Shown here piece by piece: positions 34,132 to 47,095 of a stretch of DNA of 64,000 bases. The notes below the pieces were generated by a model. It searched no databases. It saw only the letters and a list, made by a program, of their open reading frames with translations, and was not told the DNA's origin. Position 1 is the stretch's first letter. Each line of letters begins with the position of its first letter. The position numbers and the translations under genes are program-made. The stretch comes from Lathyrus oleraceus (taxonomy: Eukaryota > Streptophyta > Magnoliopsida > Fabales > Fabaceae), in contig NC_066581.1 of NCBI RefSeq assembly GCF_024323335.1, positions 179,731,330 through 179,795,329 on the forward strand, given 5' to 3'.

Positions 34132-37100
34132 ATCTCCCCCTTTGGCAAATTTTAGCTAAAACAAATAAACAATACACTGGACACAGCATCCCAATTTGGG
34201 AATGCTCTTCATCTCCGTCATTGGCTCCACCACCACAAACACCAATGTTGGTGTACATGAGGAGGTAGAGAAACAAGGCTCAGTTGTTCCAGAACCCTTC
34301 CCTTCAACAGGAGAGCTTCCTGAAGAGTATGTAATGCTGGTTACATAGACAGTGTAACTCAGATCACAGGGCACAACTGTTCTCTTAACTCAGATCACAA
34401 GACACAAGTGGAAACCCCAGTTGGTGGATTTTGTGCCTGATGCCAACTTCTGTCTGCTGCCACATCCACAGTTGGCTTTCTTCTGGTACATTCTCATCCC
34501 CAGGACTATATTTCTCTCCCCCTTTTTAGCTAAACATTTGTAAAGGAAGCCCTCACAAAACCAGATCCAGGCGCAGCTTGCCCAAACCTTAACATACCCC
34601 ATGATTCTGAGAATGGAGGGTTTTTCTTGTGAGAGGAAGAGGGCTATTGCATCCTTTAAATAGCCCTGCCTGTGCCTAGGAATTTCCGGTAGCAATAAAT
34701 GCTTGGTCAAGATGCATTTATTTTTGCTGAGAAACAGTCAGAGAATCACCAATAAAATCTCAGACTATCTTTGAATACCTTTTATAGCTCTTGACTGTTT
34801 CTTTTCCAAAACAGCCGTTCCAGTGCATGGAGACCATTCCATATATGCAGTCAGACACGTTGCACGCGATGTCTTAACATTCCTGCATTCAGCCTGTATT
34901 CAACTTAGACCTCTGTCATACCTCCAGACACCTAGCACTGCTACAGCCAACTTTCCACACTTCAGTTGATGGTTACTCCCCCTGTACCACACAGCTGTAG
35001 CCATCAGGCTTATTCTGGTTTATCAGACATAGCCACATCACCCTCATAATTCCTAATGACTTTAAGATTCAGAAGGAATTGACAGCAATGTCCAGGGCAA
35101 TGTCATGACATCCGGTCAGACATTCTTCTGCTCACTCAGCCTTGACACCATCACAGCTTCCTGATGACTACCTTGTCATCTGAGAGCACACAGACCGCAA
35201 GCTTGGTGATTGCTTGCAGCACAAAGGCACAACTCCCCCTGTCATGGACAACCTACTCTCTTGGAGGTCACACATGATCATATCCAACACCCCAAGGTTG
35301 GACCTTCACATACTTCCTGATTCAAAGAGATTCCAGACCACTTGATGAAAGGAAAACATAAGACGCATCTTCATGTCTTCAAGAGCGCACCCTCTGTCCA
35401 ACCCTCTTGGCTGAACACATCCACACACTGTGTCAATTTCTCTTCTAACCAGAACAGAAGATCACTTCACAAGATGTTTGAACATCAGCTGAGACTTCCT
35501 TCACAGCATCACAGGGAGCACTATCTGATAGACTTCAGATATTACTGAGTCCTCAGCTTGGGCCAGAGGAACCCAGACATACATTGGGATATATACACTC
35601 TCATCCCACTACCAGAGACAGTCTTCCATAGATAGCTCAGAACTCCTACCACAAGCTCCAAGGGATGAATGGGAACCACCTCCTTTTGTCTTCAACTTAA
35701 TACTTTTCTGCCCAAAAGTAATTTGTCTTAGACTTTCCTCAAGAATAATCAGCTGCCTTATGTTGATTATCTTGATTCTTCGAACTCACTTCTGAGATAG
35801 ACCAAATGCCACTGGTTGATTACCTCCTTCATGAATTCTCATATGACAAGGTCAAATGCTGCCTTTTGACCTTCCCAAGTTTATCAGACTTCTCCCAAAG
35901 ATATTCTGACCTTTCAAGTGAGATTTGAACTTGAAGTGTCCAATCTACAACCCTGTAGATCCTTCTATCTCAAGTTGATGTGCCACTTCATCAACTAAGA
36001 ATCTGATGCAGAACCGAATGTCACAACATTGTGCTTGACATCCAGCTGTTGAATTCAGCTCCTTCTTCTGCCACTTGAAAGAACTTCCTCCCTTCACAGA
36101 ACAAGAGTTCAATGTTCTCATAGACTTGATTGTGGAACCAAGTTTGAGTAAACAACCTCCATCCTGTAGATTTGCAGTTAAGTCATCCAAGCTCACACCT
36201 TGATGAATCCCTGCTTCTTCTCCAAAGACATCAGACACTCTGATGTATGAGTCTTCAGAAGGACCAGTTGGAAACTAACCCTTCAGCTCTGCCAAGGATT
36301 CCACTTCCTAAAGCAAGGCTGTTTCCATGATGTCAAGAATGCTGTCACTTGTTCTTGACTCCACAGTGTGCATTAGCCAATGCACTTCCTTACCTAGATC
36401 AGAAATAAACTGATCCAAGTAACCACCATCAAGGCTCTGATGTCTTCTTCTTCTTGGACATGCCAAGGCTGAACATGTTTCTTGCCAGGAAACCTTTTCA
36501 AAGATCATACGCTTTTGCTGCCACCAAAGAGATAGATCATAACTCAATGTACTATCCTTCCTGTGATTCTTCACAGGGTCTTGAAGAAGAGATGTTCCAA
36601 CATCTTTAAGAACATCAGTTGTCTTGAGCTCCAAGGATAATCAATTAAATACTTGTACTTGACACAAGTAGACATTGATCTTAAATCCTTTCCCAATTAT
36701 CCTTTCAGATACTTCCACCATAAGAATACTTTGAAAATACTCTTCTAGTGTCAACATCTTCTGCTTGCAAGCACCTCAACAGTCTTGAGACTCTTTCCAG
36801 ATTAGATTCACCCTTAGGAATGAGAGAGATGAATCCTTCCTTGCAAATGTGTCACACATCAACCAAAACCCATGTGACACAGGTCAACAGCCAACCAGAC
36901 CCAAGGCTGACCAAACTTGAGGAGGTTAACCAAAACTCCCCCTCAACTTAACAATCATGGAGACTCCACACTAGTATCCATGCATTGTATACATATGTCT
37001 CAATATGACATACACTATCCCTGCCAGTGGCAACTAACTCCTCCAATCAGACCAATCAGACTTCAGCTGATCATAAGTACTTGTGAGACACACACCAGTC

Positions 37101-37981
37101 AATAGTAGATATGCATTGCCAGAGCATATTACCTCAACCAACCTCTGAATCTTCATATTCTCACTCCTAGTAAGAACTGCCACTTCTGAACGTGGTGTTT
37201 GAATAACAAGATTCATGGTTCCAACCCCCTTAAATGATATCACAATCAGGTTACCCCATTATTGACTGCTAACATCCAGGAGACTTGTCTTCCAACACAC
37301 CATAGTACTTCAGGGAACAACTATCCAATCCTGATCAAATTGCAGGAAGATGCCTAACAGCAGGAGATTGCACAATGTCACATCTCAACCAGCTCAACTT
37401 CTAGGGATGACCTTCTTGAGCACACACCCAGTTGACCCTGCTCTTGTCAACTTAGCACACACAGATGTCTCCTCTTCCAGGTCAGGAGTAGGTTCCAAAC
37501 AGAATTATCCCTTTGTTTGAACCCTAATACATCTGCTCTTCAACCAGTAGCTGCATACTTGTTGAACAACATGTTCTAACATCACATAGAACATTGGTTC
37601 CACCTCCTTGGAACAAACCTTCCTTGAAGGTCTTCAAGGTCTTCATATACACTACTCAAGAGAGTAAGAGAATCAGTAATTAAGTGACTCTTACCATCCT
37701 GAAGTGAGAACGTCATGATGAGAGGACTTGAGGAGACTCAAGTATCTTTGACATCTTCAGTAGATTATGATGAGACCTTGAACACAGCAGCCTTTCATCC
37801 ACATGAGGGGAAACTACATCAGAGTTTGAGTTCTGCCAGGTATTATGCAGCGGAAATCATAATACAACTCAACCTGTGAACACACACTTCACCAGATTGG
37901 CCTCCAAGACCATACCAGGTTTGAATGTGATTAAGTACTGGCACAGCTGTCTCACACTCAGGCCACCGCTCTGATACCAAT
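34132..37981 (-). mobile_element. Array internal region 3 (3850 bp), with 184-bp deletion
   Basis: Lacks the segment equal to 26458-26641 of unit 1: the plus strand runs CAGGCCA directly into CCGCTCTGATACCA. It shares with unit 4 the bases AAAGATCATACG near 36500 (units 1 and 2: AGAGATCATATG). PBS 37968-37979 is intact. Confidence 0.9.
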
Positions 37982-39702
37982 TGAAATTCTGGTGTAGTCA
38001 GTATTCAGATGTTCTACTTCAAGTCATGACATCTGATCTAACATTGTACTTATTACAGCAAGACAGTTATTACACTCTGTACTATTGTGCACCTTTTCAC
38101 AGTGTCACAACCTCTCCTTCTATGTCATCCTATAGAGGAGGAACAATTTGTTATGGGCACCATAACATTCACTACTGTTGTTTTCCTACACAGTTATCAG
38201 CACGATGTCTCAATCCTGTTTTGGACATCATCTGTTACATTGTTCCAGTTTGTTGGTCAGGTACTTGTATTTCCTAGATTAAAGGTTGTAACAAGTTAAA
38301 CTAATCTCCAATTATTAAGGAGCTAACAAATAGATTATTTGTTAGGTTCATTAATTGTAGCTTAGTTGTTAGTTTCCTAGATTTTAGATCAGCTGGTGGA
38401 TTCCTGGAGAATAGCTTGAGAAAAATCCTGAAACAGAAAAACTAACCATCCAACAATATAGCATATGCTGTCAGGAATGAATGTCACAACATTCCGTCTG
38501 ACATCCAAGCCCAGAACCATATGCTCAGTCTGTTTAGTTCCTGAACACAGACTGCTAAATTTGCTGTACTGTAAAAGACCAACCAGTCTCTACTCCAGTA
38601 TCAGCTTACTGGAAGAACTGTCAAGACATCCAGTTTGACAGTTTCACACTGCTCTTTTGGCCTTGTCTGATATGCTTTTGAAAACCAGACTTCACTACAT
38701 ACTGAACTGAATTCATCAGCTTATTAAACAGTATGTGCTGTTGTTGATGAATGTCAAAACATTCTGATTGACATTCCAACAGAAGGCTATGTATCAGGTT
38801 TGTTATTAACTTGATTGGCAGACTGTAACACAACCTGAATTATGGCAGACATGATTATAACATGCAGTAGGTAAACAAACACAGGAAATTGTTAACCCAG
38901 TTCAGTCCAACATGACCTACATCTGGGGGCTACCAAGCCAGGAAGAAGATCCACTATTAGTAGTATCAATTCAGAGTTAAACTCCCCCGTTTACAACTCA
39001 TCACTTAATCCCTACCCAATGCAATCTATACCTAGGAACTCCTAGATAGAAACCTCCAGTTTCCATTCCTATCACTACAAATACAATGTAATGTGCAAAC
39101 ACCTTGAACTTGCTTCACAGCTTCATTCAAGAACATAATCACTCTTGCCTACAGGCTTTGAGTGACAAACACTCTCAGGTTTACCACTGAGAGACACATG
39201 GTAACCTTCCCACAGATTGGGAGGTTTACCTTACACACACCCTTAAAAATTCATTCTAAGAGGCTTACAAAAACTAGATTACAATCAGCTATTTATAACC
39301 TAATCACCCAACTGGATTTGGGCCTTCAGAAAGTTGCAGCAGACTTGTTCTTTGCTGTTGCAACTTCAGCAGAAAAATTCTGCTACAAACAAGGTCTTCA
39401 AGTTCCTAAACTCTCTCCATATATATCTCCATATTTTGAGCCTATATATCTTCTGATTTAGTCTTCAAGACCTCCACCTGGGAGTTAGGATATTCACCAG
39501 ATATCCTTGCTGATCCCAGAACATATACTGAATTAATTAATTCAGTCTTCTCCACATGTGCGATGTCACAGACCTGATGTCTTGACATCGTACATGACAT
39601 GTTGGTCCAGATGTTGAATTTCTTCAACCCAACATATTAAAACAACAGAGATGATTACATTATTTGTTTTCTAAAATTACTGCCAATCCTAAGGAATCAA
39701 CA
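37982..39702 (-). mobile_element. Array LTR 4, 1721 bp
   Basis: No difference from LTR 5 noticed by eye. TATA 39290-39297. Confidence 0.9.
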
Positions 39703-42700
39703 ATCTCCCCCTTTGGCAAATTTTAGCTAAAACAAATAAACAATACACTGGACACAGCATCCCAATTTGGGAATGCTCTTCATCTCCGTCATTGGCTCCA
39801 CCACCACAAACACCAATGTTGGTGTACATGAGGAGGTAGAGAAACAAGGCTCAGTTGTTCCAGAACCCTTCCCTTCAACAGGAGAGCTTCCTGAAGAGTA
39901 TGTAATGCTGGTTACATAGACAGTGTAACTCAGATCACAGGGCACAACTGTTCTCTTAACTCAGATCACAAGACACAAGTGGAAACCCCAGTTGGTGGAT
40001 TTTGTGCCTGATGCCAACTTCTGTCTGCTGCCACATCCACAGTTGGCTTTCTTCTGGTACATTCTCATCCCCAGGACTATATTTCTCTCCCCCTTTTTAG
40101 CTAAACATTTGTAAAGGAAGCCCTCACAAAACCAGATCCAGGCGCAGCTTGCCCAAACCTTAACATACCCCATGATTCTGAGAATGGAGGGTTTTTCTTG
40201 TGAGAGGAAGAGGGCTATTGCATCCTTTAAATAGCCCTGCCTATGCCTAGGAATTTCCGGTAGCAATAAATGCTTGGTCAAGATGCATTTATTTTTGCTG
40301 AGAAACAGTCAGAGAATCACCAATAAAATCTCAGACTATCTTTGAATACCTTTTATAGCTCTTGACTGTTTCTTTTCCAAAACAGCCGTTCCAGTGCATG
40401 GAGACCATTCCATATATGCAGTCAGACACGTTGCACGCGATGTCTTAACATTCCTGCATTCAGCCTGTATTCAACTTAGACCTCTGTCATACCTCCAGAC
40501 ACCTAGCACTGCTACAGCCAACTTTCCACACTTCAGTTGATGGTTACTCCCCCTGTACCACACAGCTGTAGCCATCAGGCTTATTCTGGTTTATCAGACA
40601 TAGCCACATCACCCTCATAATTCCTAATGACTTTAAGATTCAGAAGGAATTGACAGCAATGTCCAGGGCAATGTCATGACATCCGGTCAGACATTCTTCT
40701 GCTCACTCAGCCTTGACACCATCACAGCTTCCTGATGACTACCTTGTCATCTGAGAGCACACAGACCGCAAGCTTGGTGATTGCTTGCAGCACAAAGGCA
40801 CAACTCCCCCTGTCATGGACAACCTACTCTCTTGGAGGTCACACATGATCATATCCAACACCCCAAGGTTGGACCTTCACATACTTCCTGATTCAAAGAG
40901 ATTCCAGACCACTTGATGAAAGGAAAACATAAGACGCATCTTCATGTCTTCAAGAGCGCACCCTCTGTCCAACCCTCTTGGCTGAACACATCCACACACT
41001 GTGTCAATTTCTCTTCTAACCAGAACAGAAGATCACTTCACAAGATGTTTGAACATCAGCTGAGACTTCCTTCACAGCATCACAGGGAGCACTATCTGAT
41101 AGACTTCAGATATTACTGAGTCCTCAGCTTGGGCCAGAGGAACCCAGACATACATTGGGATATATACACTCTCATCCCACTACCAGAGACAGTCTTCCAT
41201 AGATAGCTCAGAACTCCTACCACAAGCTCCAAGGGATGAATGGGAACCACCTCCTTTTGTCTTCAACTTAATACTTTTCTGCCCAAAAGTAATTTGTCTT
41301 AGACTTTCCTCAAGAATAATCAGCTGCCTTATGTTGATTATCTTGATTCTTCGAACTCACTTCTGAGATAGACCAAATGCCACTGGTTGATTACCTCCTT
41401 CATGAATTCTCATATGACAAGGTCAAATGCTGCCTTTTGACCTTCCCAAGTTTATCAGACTTCTCCCAAAGATATTCTGACCTTTCAAGTGAGATTTGAA
41501 CTTGAAGTGTCCAATCTACAACCCTGTAGATCCTTCTATCTCAAGTTGATGTGCCACTTCATCAACTAAGAATCTGATGCAGAACCGAATGTCACAACAT
41601 TGTGCTTGACATCCAGCTGTTGAATTCAGCTCCTTCTTCTGCCACTTGAAAGAACTTCCTCCCTTCACAGAACAAGAGTTCAATGTTCTCATAGACTTGA
41701 TTGTGGAACCAAGTTTGAGTAAACAACCTCCATCCTGTAGATTTGCAGTTAAGTCATCCAAGCTCACACCTTGATGAATCCCTGCTTCTTCTCCAAAGAC
41801 ATCAGACACTCTGATGTATGAGTCTTCAGAAGGACCAGTTGGAAACTAACCCTTCAGCTCTGCCAAGGATTCCACTTCCTAAAGCAAGGCTGTTTCCATG
41901 ATGTCAAGAATGCTGTCACTTGTTCTTGACTCCACAGTGTGCATTAGCCAATGCACTTCCTTACCTAGATCAGAAATAAACTGATCCAAGTAACCACCAT
42001 CAAGGCTCTGATGTCTTCTTCTTCTTGGACATGCCAAGGCTGAACATGTTTCTTGCCAGGAAACCTTTTCAAAGATCATACGCTTTTGCTGCCACCAAAG
42101 AGATAGATCATAACTCAATGTACTATCCTTCCTGTGATTCTTCACAGGGTCTTGAAGAAGAGATGTTCCAACATCTTTAAGAACATCAGTTGTCTTGAGC
42201 TCCAAGGATAATCAATTAAATACTTGTACTTGACACAAGTAGACATTGATCTTAAATCCTTTCCCAATTATCCTTTCAGATACTTCCACCATAAGAATAC
42301 TTTGAAAATACTCTTCTAGTGTCAACATCTTCTGCTTGCAAGCACCTCAACAGTCTTGAGACTCTTTCCAGATTAGATTCACCCTTAGGAATGAGAGAGA
42401 TGAATCCTTCCTTGCAAATGTGTCACACATCAACCAGAACCCATGTGACACAGGTCAACAGCCAACCAGACCCAAGGCTGACCAAACTTGAGGAGGTTAA
42501 CCAAAACTCCCCCTCAACTTAACAATCATGGAGACTCCACACTAGTATCCATGCATTGTATACATATGTCTCAATATGACATACACTATCCCTGCCAGTG
42601 GCAACTAACTCCTCCAATCAGACCAATCAGACTTCAGCTGATCATAAGTACTTGTGAGACACACACCAGTCAATAGTAGATATGCATTGCCAGAGCATAT

Positions 42701-43551
42701 TACCTCAACCAACCTCTGAATCTTCATATTCTCACTCCTAGTAAGAACTGCCACTTCTGAACGTGGTGTTTGAATAACAAGATTCATGGTTCCAACCCCC
42801 TTAAATGATATCACAATCAGGTTACCCCATTATTGACTGCTAACATCCAGGAGACTTGTCTTCCAACACACCATAGTACTTCAGGGAACAACTATCCAAT
42901 CCTGATCAAATTGCAGGAAGATGCCTAACAGCAGGAGATTGCACAATGTCACATCTCAACCAGCTCAACTTCTAGGGATGACCTTCTTGAGCACACACCC
43001 AGTTGACCCTGCTCTTGTCAACTTAGCACACACAGATGTCTCCTCTTCCAGGTCAGGAGTAGGTTCCAAACAGAATTATCCCTTTGTTTGAACCCTAATA
43101 CATCTGCTCTTCAACCAGTAGCTGCATACTTGTTGAACAACATGTTCTAACATCACATAGAACATTGGTTCCACCTCCTTGGAACAAACCTTCCTTGAAG
43201 GTCTTCAGGTCTTCATATACACTACTCAAGAGAGTAAGAGAATCAGTAATTAAGTGACTCTTACCATCCTGAAGTGAGAACGTCATGATGAGAGGACTTG
43301 AGGAGACTCAAGTATCTTTGACATCTTCAGTAGATTATGATGAGACCTTGAACACAGCAGCCTTTCATCCACATGAGGGGAAACTACATCAGAGTTTGAG
43401 TTCTGCCAGGTATTATGCAGCGGAAATCATAATACAACTCAACCTGTGAACACACACTTCACCAGATTGGCCTCCAAGACCATACCAGGTTTGAATGTGA
43501 TTAAGTACTGGCACAGCTGTCTCACACTCAGGCCACCGCTCTGATACCAAT
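39703..43551 (-). mobile_element. Array internal region 4 (3849 bp), with 184-bp deletion
   Basis: Same deletion as unit 3. Private changes: A for G near 40243 (GCCTATGCC), G for A near 42437 (CCAGAACCC) and one A missing near 43208 (CTTCAGGTC). That last loss opens a 63-codon minus-strand frame at 43095-43286 that the other units lack; it has no known motif. Confidence 0.9.
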
Positions 43552-45272
43552 TGAAATTCTGGTGTAGTCAGTATTCAGATGTTCTACTTCAAGTCATGAC
43601 ATCTGATCTAACATTGTACTTATTACAGCAAGACAGTTATTACACTCTGTACTATTGTGCACCTTTTCACAGTGTCACAACCTCTCCTTCTATGTCATCC
43701 TATAGAGGAGGAACAATTTGTTATGGGCACCATAACATTCACTACTGTTGTTTTCCTACACAGTTATCAGCACGATGTCTCAATCCTGTTTTGGACATCA
43801 TCTGTTACATTGTTCCAGTTTGTTGGTCAGGTACTTGTATTTCCTAGATTAAAGGTTGTAACAAGTTAAACTAATCTCCAATTATTAAGGAGCTAACAAA
43901 TAGATTATTTGTTAGGTTCATTAATTGTAGCTTAGTTGTTAGTTTCCTAGATTTTAGATCAGCTGGTGGATTCCTGGAGAATAGCTTGAGAAAAATCCTG
44001 AAACAGAAAAACTAACCATCCAACAATATAGCATATGCTGTCAGGAATGAATGTCACAACATTCCGTCTGACATCCAAGCCCAGAACCATATGCTCAGTC
44101 TGTTTAGTTCCTGAACACAGACTGCTAAATTTGCTGTACTGTAAAAGACCAACCAGTCTCTACTCCAGTATCAGCTTACTGGAAGAACTGTCAAGACATC
44201 CAGTTTGACAGTTTCACACTGCTCTTTTGGCCTTGTCTGATATGCTTTTGAAAACCAGACTTCACTACATACTGAACTGAATTCATCAGCTTATTAAACA
44301 GTATGTGCTGTTGTTGATGAATGTCAAAACATTCTGATTGACATTCCAACAGAAGGCTATGTATCAGGTTTGTTATTAACTTGATTGGCAGACTGTAACA
44401 CAACCTGAATTATGGCAGACATGATTATAACATGCAGTAGGTAAACAAACACAGGAAATTGTTAACCCAGTTCAGTCCAACATGACCTACATCTGGGGGC
44501 TACCAAGCCAGGAAGAAGATCCACTATTAGTAGTATCAATTCAGAGTTAAACTCCCCCGTTTACAACTCATCACTTAATCCCTACCCAATGCAATCTATA
44601 CCTAGGAACTCCTAGATAGAAACCTCCAGTTTCCATTCCTATCACTACAAATACAATGTAATGTGCAAACACCTTGAACTTGCTTCACAGCTTCATTCAA
44701 GAACATAATCACTCTTGCCTACAGGCTTTGAGTGACAAACACTCTCAGGTTTACCACTGAGAGACACATGGTAACCTTCCCACAGATTGGGAGGTTTACC
44801 TTACACACACCCTTAAAAATTCATTCTAAGAGGCTTACAAAAACTAGATTACAATCAGCTATTTATAACCTAATCACCCAACTGGATTTGGGCCTTCAGA
44901 AAGTTGCAGCAGACTTGTTCTTTGCTGTTGCAACTTCAGCAGAAAAATTCTGCTACAAACAAGGTCTTCAAGTTCCTAAACTCTCTCCATATATATCTCC
45001 ATATTTTGAGCCTATATATCTTCTGATTTAGTCTTCAAGACCTCCACCTGGGAGTTAGGATATTCACCAGATATCCTTGCTGATCCCAGAACATATACTG
45101 AATTAATTAATTCAGTCTTCTCCACATGTGCGATGTCACAGACCTGATGTCTTGACATCGTACATGACATGTTGGTCCAGATGTTGAATTTCTTCAACCC
45201 AACATATTAAAACAACAGAGATGATTACATTATTTGTTTTCTAAAATTACTGCCAATCCTAAGGAATCAACA
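43552..45272 (-). mobile_element. Array LTR 5 (outer, 5' LTR), 1721 bp
   Basis: Ends CAACA directly before the right CAAAG duplication. In the minus-strand element this is the 5' LTR. TATA 44860-44867 would drive transcription leftward through the array. Confidence 0.92.
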
Positions 45273-45277
45273 CAAAG
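45273..45277. repeat. Right target-site duplication of the tandem array
   Basis: CAAAG, identical to 20898-20902. Across it the copia RNase H frame resumes (QDTIVDSTTEAEYIAAS). Confidence 0.9.
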
Positions 45278-45650
45278 CAAGATACAATTGTTGATTCTAC
45301 CACCGAGGCCGAGTATATTGCTGCCTCAAGTGCAACAAAGGAATTTGTTTGGATAAAAAAGTTAGTGAACTTGGCATAGTTCCTAGCATTGTGGATCCCA
45401 TTGATCTCTATTGTGATAACAATGATGCTATCACACAAGCTAAGGAGCCTAGATCTCACCAACGATCCAAACACATACTTAGACGTTATCACCTCATTCG
45501 AGAGATAATAGATAGATGAGATGTGAAAATGTGAAGAGTATCTACACTTGACAATATTGTTGACCCACTGACAAAGCCTCTTACGCAGTAGAAGTATGAT
45601 GGCCATAATAGATCTATGGGCATTAGGGGTATGCCTGATTGGCTCTAGTG
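45273..45650 (+). pseudogene. Copia RNase H, C-terminal part
   Basis: Continues the RNase H begun at 20902: DSTTEAEYIAASSATKEF, DPIDLYCDNNDAITQAKEP, RSKHILRRYHLIREII and DPLTKPLTQ. One frameshift near 45375, then stops near 45519, 45533 and 45589, break it. RNase H degrades the template RNA during reverse transcription in the family. Confidence 0.9.
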
Positions 45651-45662
45651 CTAGTGGGAGAT
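45651..45662 (+). promoter_or_regulatory. Polypurine tract of the copia element
   Basis: CTAGTGGGAGAT directly before the LTR start TGTTGGTG. Confidence 0.75.
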
Positions 45663-46519
45663 TGTTGGTGTAAGCCCTAAAGGTTAATACTTTTGGTACT
45701 TGTATCGAATTACTTATTAATAATAAAAGGCTTTTTTCTTTATTATGTTTGTTTAATAAAGTCCCTAGAATAGCTAGTCCGTTTAATGTATCAAGTGTGA
45801 CTTAATAATGAGATACCATTAAACATAAGGACATTATTCTTAAAGTATCTGTAGTCGAGCTTTGTTGTGAAATGGGATAACATTAAAGCATTAAGACTAT
45901 TATGTATATAGACTGATGATCATATCTCATGGATCATAGATAAGGAGTTATCAAGTCTTAAACATAGGTAAATATATTAGGAGTAATATTTATACTCGAT
46001 TGACCTGCTATGAGAATACTATATAGAATGTTATCCAAAATGTCATAAGTTATTCTCATGGTGATAGTGGTGTATACCACCCTTCGACCTGAAATCACTA
46101 TGGACCCTAGATGTGGAGTCGAGTGCTTTATTGCTGATCAAACATTGTCCGTAACTGGATGACCATAAAGACAGTTGATGGATACTCCACGAAGCATACT
46201 GAGGGACATGAGTGACCTAGATGGAATTTGTCCATCCTGCGTAATAGGATGAATGTCTAAGGGGCCAATATTGAACTTGACAAGGATGACACGGTGTACG
46301 CCTTGTGTTCAATATAGACATAAGGGCAAAAGGAAAATTGTACATATAAGTATTATCACAAAAGGATTTGTCAGATCACATGACATTTTCGTGTCTTGGA
46401 TAGCATTGATGTGTTGCTAGATACCGCTCACTATTTATTATGTTAAATACGTGATTTAATATAATTGCAAATGTCGCGAAAACCTACAGGGTCACACACA
46501 AAAGGACAGATTGATGACA

Positions 46520-46682
46520 GATAAAGTAAATAAGGAACACCGTAAGGTACAACGCACTTAAGTGAATTGTAGAACATCGTAAGGTACGGTGCACTTAAGT
46601 AGAATACGAAATATGGTAAGGTACCACGCGCTTAAGTGATTTTGGTATATCATAAGATATGAGCCACATACACTTAAGTGAG
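46520..46682 (+). promoter_or_regulatory. Repeated CGTAAGGTAC / CACTTAAGTG block upstream of the LTR TATA box
   Basis: Four imperfect ~40-bp units, each with a GTAAGGTAC-like half followed by the palindrome CACTTAAGTG or a variant. The same block is present, inverted, at about 375-545. The position just upstream of TATA suggests enhancer repeats (inference). Confidence 0.6.
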
Positions 46683-46713
46683 CTTTTTAGCTTGCAGCCC
46701 ACACAAGTGGTTC

Positions 46714-46721
46714 TATAAATA
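46714..46721 (+). promoter_or_regulatory. TATA box of copia 3' LTR
   Basis: TATAAATA within GGTTCTATAAATAGAACC, about 1.05 kb into the LTR. Confidence 0.6.
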
Positions 46722-46770
46722 GAACCCTTGTGCAGAAGCATTTGATTAGATGAAATTTCGTTTCTTTCTT

Positions 46771-46820
<50 letters not shown>
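46771..46820. repeat. (CT)n(CA)n microsatellite in LTR
   Basis: A CT run passing into a CA run. The other LTR (248-291) has only the GA/CT part. Confidence 0.95.
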
Positions 46821-46821
<1 letters not shown>

Positions 46822-47095
46822 TAAAACCCTCATTCGTAGCAGCTAGCACTGAGACTGAAGGAATCCTTTCGTGTGAATTGAGTAGAGAAGTTGTCACCAT
46901 TCGACGTTCGTGATCACTCTTTAGATCTGCATCAAAGGTTTCAATCTCCGCAAGAGGTAACGATTTCTATCACTGATCATGCCCATTCGTAAGGATCACT
47001 AAAGGAGAAAATTTTGATTTCCATTACGTTTTGGATCGCTATTCTCCTTTAATAGCCACTCTAAGATTCATTTTTGGAGGAATAATTGGATTGAC

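Larger units (their letters stand above)
20903..45272 (-). mobile_element. 24.4-kb tandem array of a non-autonomous LTR retrotransposon (5 LTRs, 4 internal regions)
   Basis: Plus-strand unit starts at 20903, 26658, 32412, 37982 and 43552; unit lengths are 5755, 5754, 5570 and 5570 bp, then a final LTR of 1721 bp. Every boundary shows minus-strand element logic: LTR TGTTGATTCC...AATTTCA, then 2 bp, then the iMet primer site TGGTATCAGAGC, and at the other side the PPT GCCAAAGGGGGAGAT. CAAAG duplications flank only the outer ends. Internal regions have no ORF above 108 codons and no recognisable gag/pol, so it fits a large retrotransposon derivative (LARD). The PPT and PBS style suggests a Ty1/copia, SIRE/Maximus-like parent (inference). 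Copies differ by only a few bases plus one 184-bp deletion. Confidence 0.92.
19579..47051 (+). mobile_element. Ty1/copia element, 3' half, interrupted by the tandem array
   Basis: Plus-strand RT (19579-20902), RNase H tail (45273-45650), PPT and 3' LTR (45663-47051). RNase H is split at 20902/45273 by the array, with CAAAG on both sides. The 5' LTR, gag, protease and integrase are missing; they would lie left of the Ogre insertion. Stops throughout show it is dead. Confidence 0.9.
45663..47051 (+). mobile_element. 3' LTR of the copia element (about 1389 bp)
   Basis: Starts TGTTGGTGTAAGCCC after the PPT. The end is set at ...ATTCTCCTTTA by family resemblance, and the last CA appears mutated. 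It matches the minus-strand LTR at 1-1397. U3 has four CTTAAGTG-type repeats (46550-46680), a TATA box and a CT/CA microsatellite. Confidence 0.85.

Noticed and set aside
20903..45272. Tandem array as a pure assembly duplication
   Set aside because: Unit-specific bases, one-base indels and a deletion shared by only two units make a simple artefact unlikely, though only spanning reads can settle it.
45259..45606. 115-codon minus-strand ORF at the array edge
   Set aside because: Antisense shadow of the copia RNase H; it crosses the insertion boundary.
46595..46900. 101-codon minus-strand ORF in the copia LTR
   Set aside because: Runs through a microsatellite (VCVCVREREREK) and is antisense to the LTR.
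1..47051. The copia LTRs at 1-1397 and 45663-47051 as the two LTRs of one element
   Set aside because: They are in opposite orientations, and the left one is inserted in Ogre 1, so they belong to separate insertions.
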